From Phallusia mammillata (Eukaryota; Chordata; Ascidiacea; Phlebobranchia; Ascidiidae), in the NCBI GenBank assembly GCA_003260075.1, contig QLIY01000113.1:19638-83637 (forward strand): DNA of 64,000 nt, in the 5' to 3' direction. The translations under genes were made by a program, and so were the position numbers. The notes under the pieces are model-generated. The model was given only the letters and a program-made list of their open reading frames with translations, was not told the origin of the DNA and did no database searches. This document shows, one piece after another, positions 35,638 to 45,200 of this stretch (position 1 is the stretch's first letter; the number at the start of each line of letters is the position of its first letter).

Positions 35638-38600
35638 ATTAAAAGCACTTATTAATACAAGAGTATGCCTTCAACTTTTCTACCAGAGGGATATTAGAAA
35701 CAATTTACCCTTTCCAACAACTAAAAAGTCCAAGAAAATTTACCACATTTGATTTTTAAAAATAAAAATAGTATTTGACCGGTCAAATAGAGTGCTGTCA
35801 ATTGACCGTATTTGACCGGTCAATTGACCGACTTGCCAACCCTAGTATAACCATAGCCAAAACTTAGCTAAACAGATATACACATCCTGTAAGAGGCAAA
35901 TCATATATCTATCCTACTTTGACAACTTTAAACTTAACCTGTTACATAATAATAATATGCAGTACACATTGCTAAAAGAATGCCCAAAAAGTAAGTTGCA
36001 GTTTATAACCGTGACTTTTATGGGGCTCATATATGCTACACTGTGCCTCTAGCAGTGTTGCACAAACTGGATGCATCTGGCCAAATGCGGCCTGAATACC
36101 TTCATGCAACTATGAAATAAGAAGCGTATATGATGTAGCTGGCAGTAGTGAAAATGTAGTGCCTACATGGTTTGGGGGGGGGGCATGCATCTGGCCAAAT
36201 GCGGCCTGAACACCTTCATGCAACTATGAAATAAGAAGTGTATATGATGTAGCTGGCAGTAGTGAAAATGTAGTGCCTACATGGTTTACAGTAAAAGTAT
36301 TTTCTAACAAAAACCTACAAAGCATCAGAACATCCAGTTACTGATTGTTCAGCCTTAATTCCTCCGATCGCTTGCATCACCTTTGACCGTTGGAGCTTGT
36401 CTTTCTGAAAGTCAAAACAAGTGTAAGTTACTACAGGTATTGAAATTAAAGTAAGAAATTGAAACTTTTTTTAATTCACCTGTTCCAATGAACCTTGTTT
36501 GACATTCCCCAACACATTTGTCAGTTTCATCTTTGATTCTTTCCTATTAAAACAACAGCAGCAAAGTAATTTACCATATTTAATTAGAAAATCAATTAGG
36601 AGGTTTTACTTTTGTGCCTACAAAAGATTTTTGAATTAATAAACACCTAAGCAACATCAATTTTGTAGTAATTCAATCATTTGACACAATTATGAAGGAT
36701 TTAGTTCAAATGATCTTTCAATAATTTTCTAAGGCAGTTATAAAGTGGTAAATTATTGAATCCTATGTGTAAACCAGGACAAACTGCTATTGTGACACAG
36801 CTTTTAGACAATTTGGAACACACAAAATTAAATTAATCAGCATATATATAACAGAAAAAAATGATAAAAATATATATATTTGTGTCTAATAAAATCAACA
36901 GCATAAAAGTACAAGACACTTCACAAGACTTACCTTTGTATAGTTGTGTTAGTGGATGGAGGTGCAGCACTAAACGTTTGTCCACCATAGAAAAATTGGT
37001 CCCCCTTTACTTTATTCCACAATGTCTTCTTGTATCTGTCGGCTACTGGGGCAGCTGCGGATCCCTGTAACTCACCACGCTTCGAACTTATCTTCTTGTA
37101 CTTCGATTGCATGTGATAAACACAAGTTTCACCATATTGCCTGAAAAAAAAAACAGTATGCACTGTTGGAACATGGATTTGTTCATAAGTTTAATGAGGA
37201 AAATAACAACGCAAATTGACTTAAACAAAGACATGCCTTATTATTCAAACGCTTCTCCAAATGCTCATGCCATCAATGATAATGTTTGAATAATACAGCA
37301 TGTGTGGACATTTCCCCTCTGTTTGGGCTGTTATTTTTCTCATTAAAATAAAACAGTTTGCTTCAAACTTGCATATTGGTATTTTCTGGTAGTAAAAAGC
37401 AAACATTTTTGACCCTGCAGACTGTTTTACAAAATTTGTGAAAATATAAGTCCTACAAAATTTGTGGACCGTTGTATGCTTGCACATAGGATATCCAGAC
37501 ATTTATTGTTTTATAAAGTTGCTGCAACATTTATTTTAAAACGCAAGGACCAAGTCAGCACTCACTTGTTAATAAAAGCAAGGCACTTTCCGGCTGGTTG
37601 TTTGTTTCGATATTTTGTTGCCATGCACCATCCAAGGTCGGCAGAAATCCCAATCTTCATAACACGCTCAGCCACATCCACAGTCAATGCAGGAGTGTTG
37701 TCATAACTATAAGGGGGGGGGGCAGGTCGGCAGAAACTCCGATCTTCATAACCCGCTCAGCCACATCCACAGTCAATGCAGGAGTGTTGTCATAACTATA
37801 AAATAATTTCACAAAACATGTCAAGGAAATTTGATAAGGTACACTTGCATGAAATTTGTCAGTAAACCAATTAATTGATTGTCACCCGAAATGTTCAATT
37901 TTGTTTGCCTCTCGCTCATCATAAAATAAATCGCACACCACTCAATCATATATGCTGTTTAATCGCAGATCGCAACTGCAGCCCTTTATTAAGAAAAACT
38001 TATTCCATGTAAACCTTAGGAACTTGGTGATGCGATAAACCTAATACCTTGCATCTTTACTGTGAAGCAACAAATTATGACTATTTTGTCATCCCACTAT
38101 TTTACTCTATACATCTTTTCCTTAAAAGGACATAAACATAGTTTATACTTTTTTCCAGCAGAACTGTCTTTCTTTGGGGGCATAATAGATGGATTGAGAA
38201 GTCCTATAACTGTTCCAACTGTGATTTTTCTCCACAGCTCTTCGTGAACTTTTCCAAACAGGAAGAAAGCTACATGCTTTGTACAGTCATCCAAATCAGT
38301 AAGATGCCAGATGCTAAAAGCTTTTCCCTGCAAAGAAAACATTGTATTAGTGATGAACATTTATTGATGTCCTGGCTTGATGCCATTTATCTTAAAACCA
38401 TAGCAGCTTGAGGGGGGGGGGCATGAACATTTTTTGATGTCCTGGCTTGATGCCATTTATCTTAAAACCATAGCAGCTTGAATACATTTACCATTACAGA
38501 AAAAGAACAAGATTTTAACCAAACTCTAAGCAACCAGACGCAAAGAAATAGTGCCTTGTTTGTATTTTACTTTTGTCATCGCCACATCTTTAATAAGCTG

Positions 38601-40321
38601 TAATTTTTAAATGCAAATCATAAATATATATAGAATCAAACCTTGCTAGTTAATTCAACACAGAACCATACATTTAAAACACAACAATATTTATTTCTAT
38701 CAATATTTTAATACTTACATTCTTTGCAGTTTGAGGATCTAGTTGCTTAGCGACGACTGCAACTGTCACCCAATCAGAATCCTCAGCTAACCTTAACGTG
38801 GGTCGAATCAAACTTAACTTCAGGTGGGTTTTCGATTGCATTCTTTGTTGCATTTCACTTGCTGGGACAAATCTTTGTCTTAAAAAACAAGGTACAAGTA
38901 TATATGACAGTTTTCATAATAAGTAGCAAGTTGTAACTACAATTTAAACAAAGACTTAGAATTTTTTGTTTATATATGCATTAAAAAAGTGGCCGGCTTA
39001 CTTTAATCGAATTCTGGAATATTGTTCAATCTCAATTGATTGTACTGTCTTTGATTTTTCATGTTGACTAACTGTTTTATTCTTAACAATATTCCTCTGT
39101 GAAAGTTTGAGACTGTTTTCTTGCAGCTCAGTTGGTTGATTTGAATAATTTCCGGTTGTTTGTAAATGATTTGAAGTTCGTGGTCTCTTTTGTGGTGGGT
39201 TGGAGGAAAATTTAGAAGTGGTTTCTCTTGTGTCTTGCAAAGGACTTGTTTTTGTTTCTACACTTTTAGTTGATTGTTTTTCTTTTAATGCTGTTGGTGA
39301 TGTTTGTGATATTGCTGGACTAAAGGCAGCTGCAAATGTTCTCTTTCCCTCAGACTTTTTTTCTGCAGTCACTTTTGGAGAAGATTCACTTGACTTCTTT
39401 CTCAGCATTTCATTCTTTAAGGCTTCCATTTGAGCTTGCAGTTTTAGATATTCATCTAGAAAAATTATGAAGCAGGTTGTAGAAGAATCGCTGATGTAAA
39501 ATTAAGAACTTTGAAGTCTGCTTGCAATATTGTTTTTCAACATAGTTATGCTCCAGTCTGCAAAACATGGCAGTCCCTGACAAGATATCGGGCTTACAGG
39601 ACCAACATGTCCCGTGTGCATGACCCATAAGTTCGCATTCAAGACCAATTTCAGCAGGCGCAAAGCAAGTGAAAGAGGTCAAGACAGGACAATTAAATGC
39701 CTTTGGGTCAAAATTTCCGCATGCAAACCCCCAAAATGGCGTGCAATCAATTTTTAAAAAAAAAACAAATTGCGCGTACAGGTGCCACATTCTGCAGACT
39801 GGGTAATGTTTAAATTCAGTCCAGGCTATAGCCTTATAAATAAGGTTGAAAAAGTTTAAATCTTACCTTCCATTTTTTCAATATTTTTTTCTTCTGCAAC
39901 GCCATTCTGCACATTTTCTTTTTCCTCTTCTTCGAACAAAGCAGCCAACTCATCCAAATCATCGTTAGGCTCTGCTGAGAGAGAAAAAAGGGGGGGGGGG
40001 GGGGGGGGGGGGAAACATTCCAAAAACTACAACAACACTTTTGGATCCAGAGTATCAACAGAAACAGACATTGTGTTAAATATTGCTTAGCTACATTCAT
40101 GGACAAAAAAAAACTTTTTCAATATGCTTTTAAGTGCAAAAAGTTTTAACTGAACCTGAACATACTGTAATCTTATAATTTGTTCGTTAAAAACAAAATT
40201 TACCAGGGTTTGCCTTTGCATCCAAATCAGTAAATTCGTCAACATCATCTTTTTCAAACAATTCGTCAATTTCATCTTGAAGTTTGACTTGATCGTCTTT
40301 ACATTCAGCAATTACAGACAT
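28745..40321 (-). CDS. mcm10: DNA replication initiation factor MCM10
   Basis: Seventeen minus-strand exons join in frame to 880 residues (human MCM10 is about 875): 40204-40321, 39867-39974, 39002-39455, 38719-38878, 38149-38327, 37566-37706, 36934-37140, 36480-36543, 36319-36404, 34446-34617, 33823-33935, 33339-33507, 32823-33024, 32407-32486, 31733-31828, 30326-30492 and 29657-29783 (alternative allele 28745-28871). MCM10 binds single-stranded DNA, polymerase alpha and the CMG helicase to start replication in the nucleus. The central OB fold (about 230-345) has FSIWHLTDLDD and GTVIGLLNP; the adjacent zinc finger uses the Cys and His of GWCMAT, GKCLAF, ETCVYH. The C-terminal zinc ribbon has CQQC, CTHC and CREC, the last split by an intron. 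Start: first ATG, acidic helical N-terminus. Exon 2 has a CAGCAG acceptor (39971-39976). Some exons appear twice because of unmerged haplotypes. Confidence 0.96.
28911..29196. mobile_element. Complete hAT-type MITE, insertion-polymorphic
   Basis: Begins caggggtgggcaacctgcgg and ends ggttgctcacccctg. The 8-bp duplication atttaggg is at 28903-28910 and 29197-29204. The other haplotype, around 29800-29822, has the same flanking sequence (taatgagaaacataaca) with a single gcttaggg and no insertion. Non-coding, 286 bp. Confidence 0.92.
29869..29913. mobile_element. hAT-type terminal repeat, truncated by gap
   Basis: Reads caggggtgcccaaccttttt followed by 'gactcgagatcgac', another familiar hAT end variant. 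The body runs into the 25-base G run at 29914-29938. Confidence 0.7.
29914..29938. other. G run of 25, probable former N gap
   Basis: Separates the truncated hAT end from a fragment of a different hAT element. Confidence 0.7.
29939..30073. mobile_element. Internal fragment of the 28911-29196 MITE
   Basis: Near-identical to about 29006-29135 of the complete element, bounded on both sides by G runs. It looks like a short repeat contig placed here by scaffolding. Confidence 0.75.
30928..31462 (-). pseudogene. mcm10: Displaced second-haplotype copies of MCM10 exons 13 and 14
   Basis: 31261-31462 and 30928-31007 have the same lengths (202 and 80), phases and splice sites as exons 13 (32823-33024) and 14 (32407-32486). 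They differ by a few amino acids (GAVEIKK for GGVEIKK, KTSEKL for KSSEKL, ASTG for ASSG). In minus-strand order they fall after exon 15, an order no MCM10 has. The block 30667-31473 is bounded by G runs and aligns to about 31905-33035, so it is an allelic contig inserted at the wrong place, not a gene duplication. Confidence 0.85.
32115..32386. mobile_element. hAT-type MITE in MCM10 intron, insertion-polymorphic
   Basis: Contains the end motif cagggttcggcaacccctgg at 32120 and a right end ggttgtcgaccaccg. The 8-bp duplication cactaata flanks it (32107-32114, 32387-32394). The other haplotype has the empty site caccaata at 30908-30915 in otherwise matching sequence. The body resembles the element at 23800-23955. 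The exact left boundary could be a few bases to the right. Confidence 0.85.
33991..34097. repeat. Near-perfect hairpin in MCM10 intron
   Basis: Left arm 'agtgctcatccagcagttt' and 'attgtaaacaat' are answered by right arm 'attgtttacaat' and 'aaactgctggatgagcaat'. Arms are about 45 bases with few mismatches and a loop of about 13 bases. Likely a tiny MITE or a foldback formed during repair; a folded RNA is possible but no conserved precursor was recognised. Confidence 0.75.
34765..35844. mobile_element. hAT-like element with palindromic TTGACCGGTCAA subterminal repeats
   Basis: Starts tagggttgggcatttgaccg and ends gaccgacttgccaacccta. Flanking octamers gtacaacc (34757-34764) and gtataacc (35845-35852) match at 7 of 8 positions. 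Both ends carry several copies of the palindrome ttgaccggtcaa or its half site tcaaata, a layout seen in transposase-binding subterminal regions. The interior includes an 11-base and a 97-base G run, so true length is unknown. It lies in the MCM10 intron between exons 9 and 10. Confidence 0.8.
35540..35636. other. G run of 97, probable former N gap
   Basis: Longest run in the window, inside the hAT-like element. Flanks are unrelated. Confidence 0.75.
37713..37795 (-). pseudogene. mcm10: Partial second copy of MCM10 exon 6
   Basis: 37723-37795 repeats the acceptor and first part of exon 6 (YDNTPALTVDVAERVMKIG) with small differences, then ends at the 10-base G run 37713-37722. The intact exon is 37566-37706. 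This is a contig-end overlap in which both alleles are retained. Confidence 0.85.
39990..40012. other. G run of 23 just upstream of MCM10 exon 2
   Basis: Lies about 15 bases on the 5' side (minus strand) of the exon 2 acceptor. Part of the intron, including its branch point, may be missing. Confidence 0.65.
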
Positions 40322-40452
40322 TTCACTTCTGACCAAGTTGCAGTTTTACACAAAAACAATTCGCAAAAAGGTTCAATTTCTGATTTGAAGCTCAACTCAA
40401 ACCACAAAAGGCTTGTGACAAATTATTCTAATTCTATTGTTCAAAGTCTCGG

Positions 40453-40467
40453 TTTCTCGCGCGAAAA
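40453..40467. promoter_or_regulatory. E2F-like site upstream of MCM10
   Basis: The sequence tttctcgcgcgaaaa is nearly palindromic and contains GCGCGAAA, the E2F core. It lies about 130 bases upstream of the MCM10 start codon. Replication licensing genes including MCM10 are known E2F targets in animals. CG-rich cores are rare in this AT-rich window, which makes a chance match less likely. Confidence 0.6.
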
Positions 40468-40695
40468 CCATATACGCTTCATTGAGTTTCGTTATGGATC
40501 AGTGAAAACATATGTTTTATTATTTACAGATATTTTAAATACAGAAAAAACAATTTTGTTCCAAAAATTATGAAAATCAATATTAAGTTTTTAATTTTTT
40601 TAGAAAACCTAATATATGCAGTTTTTTAAATAAATGTTTTTGATGTGATTTCTATTTTTGTTGAAGTACCACTATGACGTCATAAATAGTAAACG

Positions 40696-40701
40696 CACGT
40701 G
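40696..40701. promoter_or_regulatory. CACGTG E-box in the divergent promoter
   Basis: A palindromic E-box within 'aaacgcacgtggg'. Ribosome-biogenesis genes such as RRP5 are typical Myc/Max targets. It is 1.6 kb from the RRP5 start codon, so the link is weak. Confidence 0.3.
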
Positions 40702-41512
40702 GGTTTTTATCAGCTGAGTTTTCCGTTTGTTGCTCTAGGCATGAGTCAAAGGCGTATATTGTATTGTGAGCTAGATGCAAGTAATTGTGCATAAGTATGT
40801 TGTAAATCTGTTGCTTACTTTGTCTAGTAATTCTATCAACTTAAAAGCGTTTTAAACTTAATCATGATAACTTGAACAAACAGTAATTTTTTTTCCAGTT
40901 TTCACCAACAAAAACACAGTTAGTGGCTTAGTGCTGAGAGTTATCTTGTTTTAACCTGGAAAATTGATATGTTGGGTTTGTATGCTTTGCAGCGTTAGAG
41001 TTAGCTCATTATTAGAAATAAATGTCAGAAAATAAGCAGAACTCTAAAATATAATATTGCTTCATCAACAGCATGCCATTCAAATCATTCAGACTTTTTG
41101 CTTCATTTGAACAACAAAACTTTAGAAATGAAACAAAGAAATGTAAATGTTAGAAATGTTTTTAGTTCATCTCAGTAAAACTCAACTCGTTCGTTACTAT
41201 TGTTTGTGGCTTTGTGCAAATTGTGACAGAATTATGTGTGAATGACCTAAAATGATTTGTTGTATAATACTTGACTTGGACATACTCGGACAAAAAAACT
41301 CTGCCTTAGTGTAAAATCACATCATATACGATTCCATTAGCCTAAGGTCATTTGGTTTTGTATAGAACTAATTAACACTTCACATGTTCTAAGTAATGTT
41401 TCAGTTTTGGTCTAAACACTTTAAAAACAAGTTTTTAAAAGTTGGTTTGTACCAGCAGCATACATAAGTTTGAGTTGTTCTGCGAAATTTTATTGAATAT
41501 TTGGTTTAGGCT

Positions 41513-42108
41513 AGGGTTCCTGTCCGGGAATGTCTCGACGGGAAATTCCCGGGATTTCCCGGCAAAATTACGTTCCCGAATCCCGGGAAATTTGTTTTCA
41601 ATTCCCGGGAAACAGACAAACAAGCAAAAACGTGTTAATTTTGTAAAAAAATAACAGAAATGTTCAAATTTCTGCTAGCTGTTACCAAAAAAACGGCGTT
41701 TTGTAATTTTAATGATAGAGTAAGTAAGCGTTTTTATACGAGATGGTAAATTATTTTTGCGAAAATGCGCCACCCAGCGGTACTAGAAAAAGCAAACTTA
41801 TTTTTTGTAATTTCTGAATCTTGTTTACGTTCAAACAAGATTGCAAATATAGTTGGGGGGGGGGTTCGGGAATCCCGGGATTCCCGGAAAATGAAAAAAA
41901 TTGTTTCCCGATTCCCAGGAATTAAAAAATCCGGGAAATAGAGGAACCCACTTTAGGCTGAACTTGGGGGGGGGGTGATTGCAATGACTTAATTATCCAC
42001 GAAAGAATCGGCACATTTTTCGGTCGGGAATCCCGGGATTCCCGGAAAATGAAAAAATTGTTTCCCGATTCCCGGGAATTAAAAAATCCGGGAAATAGAG
42101 GAACCCAC
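41513..42108. mobile_element. hAT-like element with CCCGGGAAT-type palindromic repeats
   Basis: Starts agggttcctgtccgggaatg and ends in ggaaatagaggaacccac. The octamer tttaggct flanks it (41505-41512 and 42109-42116). Both subterminal regions are filled with 'aattcccgggaa' and 'ttcccggaaa' palindromes. Two 10-base G runs (41855-41864, 41966-41975) duplicate its right end: the first right end stops at 41951 and is followed by the same tttaggct. True length is shorter than shown. Confidence 0.82.
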
Positions 42109-42286
42109 TTTAGGCTGAACTTTTTTAGGCCACTTCGATAAAAGTTAATGAAAAGTGTTTTGTGCATGTTGGTCTGTTTTCAAACTGACTTTTAGGTGTT
42201 TTCAGTAAAGTTTAACAAAATCAAACATGTATGTTCCAGTGATCTACATCCAAGTTAGGTTTAAATAAAACATTGGAATAATAATA

Positions 42287-45200
42287 ATGCCTGAAGCAGA
42301 AGAATGCTTTCCCAGAGGGAGAGCCCCTAAGCTGCAATCAGGAGTGGAAAGAAAAAAGAAATTGGAATTTGATCAACCAGACAAACTTTTCAGAGAGGTC
42401 TGCTGTAAATCTACTAAGATTTTTTATAATATATAATCAGATGAAAGTTTGAAAAATATCGAAGCCATGTGGAATTTCTATACACTTAATTTTAATTTTT
42501 GTAATATTTGGTTTTACTTTCAGGCACACCTGGGTACAGATTATAATAGTATTTCTTTAAATTTTTATGTGAATTGTATTAACGCTATGCATACAAGCTA
42601 TGTTGCAGTTTTCAACTTCTATCAAGCACCACTTTACCTATTTTGCTTTGTTACACAGGCGCCAAAGGTTATTAAAGAAAAACCAAAAGGAAGGAAACGA
42701 AAGAATGAGATTGAAGAGGCTGGATGGTCGAAAGTGGAACAAAATGAAATTGAAGATGAAGAAAGCTTTAAACTGAAAGGAATAGATTTTCTTCAATACA
42801 AGGTAAGTTAGCTACGGTAATTCACAGTTAAAATACCCGTTACAGAATATTCGAGCAAATGGCTAATTTTATTTTATTACATGTTCCAAACTGCATCCAA
42901 TTACAAGAAAAGAAAAGTTTTGATTATTTGTGTGTTTAGTTTTCCACAAAGAATGCTCTTTCGGTTACTATTTGCCTGTTGTATACATGTACTATTATGA
43001 ACACTGGCATAAAGTGGTTTAAATGTGAACCTGCAATGCCATTTTTTACCAAAAGACCAACCAAAAATAAATAGGTCATGTGCACCAGATGGACCAACTT
43101 TCCTTTCTGTAAAAAAGTTTGTGGAAAGTTTTAGTTGGTATTACTAAACCATTCAAAACCTCTAATGCCTTTTTATCAGGATTCTGGAGTTGGTTGAAAC
43201 AACTTTGACTTGGCAAACCTGTTATGTTGTCGGTGCACATTTTATTGCTGCTTTTAAGCCAGTCTCACTTAAAGTCAGAGATTTCAAAGTGTCCATTTGA
43301 TTTGTGTACATGGTGTAATACCTTTTTGACTACGTGTTTGTGAAAATAGTTTTGTTTAGTGCCTTGTGAAGCTATTTTCAGGGTAATATCATCAACAAGT
43401 GTTTACATTTTCTTGTTGGCAGAAAATCTATGACGGGATGTTGATTCTAGGTTGCGTAAAAGCTGTACATGAACTTGAGGTTGTGGTGAGTTTGCCAAAT
43501 TGTCAAACAGGTTACGTGAAGGCACACAGAATATCATCCATCTACACAGAATTACTACAATCCCAGCTTGACAATGAAAACCCTAATGTAAGTTATTAGA
43601 ATATGAGGTTACTTGAACTGCTGTGGCGATTAGTCTTATGTAGGTTTAATTATGAAATGCTTTTCTGCAGTTTAAAAGTGTATGTGTGAGTTTTTTATGT
43701 GCACAAAATTTCATTTATTTTAGCTATAATCTAGCCACAACGTATATGTTTGTGAACAAGGAAACTTTAAACATTATATATTTGTTTTATGTAGGAAGAT
43801 TTTTCACTGGACAAGATGTTTCAAGTTGGCCAACTTCTTGTTGCATCTGTTTGTGATGTAAAACCTGATAGAAAAAGCATTCAACTTACCCTGGACCCTA
43901 AAGTTGTCAATTTAAGTAGGTTTACTTATACATACAGTGACAATATTATTTTGGCTTGTGTATGTTTGGTGTGCACGAGAATAATTTCAGATAACCTAAT
44001 TGGAATAAAATAATGTGTATATATTGCTTGCTACCAGCAAAAGGTAACATTCTTATTCGAAAGTGTTTAGCTGCAGGCCTTGTGCCAAATGAAAAGTGGT
44101 TAACAAATTGTTGAACATAAATTTAGTAGTGTGCAAGTGCCAATGATCTTGTTTACATATTATAACAATTAGGTTTTGCTATTGTTAGAAAAAAATACTT
44201 TAGACATCCCTATATTTTTGTTTGCTTTCAAAAGGTACAACACATTTTTGGTTTTTCTTTCAGATCTTGTTTTCTCAAAGATCAAACCAGGAATGATGTT
44301 AAGCGGAGCGATAATTTCGGTGGAAGATCATGGATACACTGTTGATGTTGGAAAGAAAGGAGTCAAAGCTTTTATGGCTACTAATGTGTCCGGTGAATAG
44401 TTTGTTTTAAGCTATTTGATAAAAAATTTTTTTACAAATACAACTAAAACGGGAAGTTAGCTTAATGAGTAAGATTTACATTCAAAATTCTTACATATAT
44501 AATTAACTCTATTTTAAGTCTAAAATGGCTACTTCGATTAAAACTGTTAAAAACTAAGTTTTAATTGTATATATTTTAAATGTTGAAATATTTTCTTATT
44601 CTTTTGTGAGCAATAATAGACATGTATGAAACCCCAAAATGCTATCATAAACATTTAAATATATGCATTTTTTCCAAAAATTGGTTAAGGTACTTTAATT
44701 ACAGTCCTGGGACACAAACGATAACGGTGATTTTTGCTTTCAGACGCCAACTTTAAATTGTCAGTGGGTAGTGTCATACGATGTACTGTCCTCTCTGTTA
44801 AAAGCAATGGAAGTATCATCACTTTATCAAATGATCCAAAGAAGTTGAACAAAATGCTGGTAAGTATTTTCTTGTATTTTATATTCAAAACAAAAAGTGA
44901 GATTTTAAATATATCAAAAGCAATTGACAGAAAATACAAATCTCTCACAATAACGAAACCTGCACTTGAAATCAAAACAAAAATCATATATATACTCCAC
45001 TTCATATTATATGAACTTGTAGTTGAAAAAAATGTATTTGTTTGATTTTTAAAATTTGTTTTAAAAAAAAGAATTTGACATAATTAAGCCCTTAATTTTG
45101 CCCAAAAGGTGAATGTATATGTACAACAACTTCTGAGCTAATTCCATAAATCTATATTTTGAAACTGTGGGATGTCGACTAAGGTTTGCGTTTTGCTGCC

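Larger units (their letters stand above)
40322..42286. other. Divergent MCM10 / RRP5 intergenic region
   Basis: The two genes are transcribed away from each other. The proximal 500 bases on the MCM10 side hold the E2F-like site and an E-box; the RRP5 side is occupied by a hAT-like element (41513-42108). No additional coding exon is supported. RRP5 may have an untranslated first exon nearer 40.7 kb, but I could not pick its donor. Confidence 0.6.

Noticed and set aside
42449-42658. Extension of RRP5 exon 2 upstream to an ATG at 42449
   Set aside because: The in-phase acceptor TTACACAG at 42651-42658 and the match to RRP5 place this stretch in intron 1.
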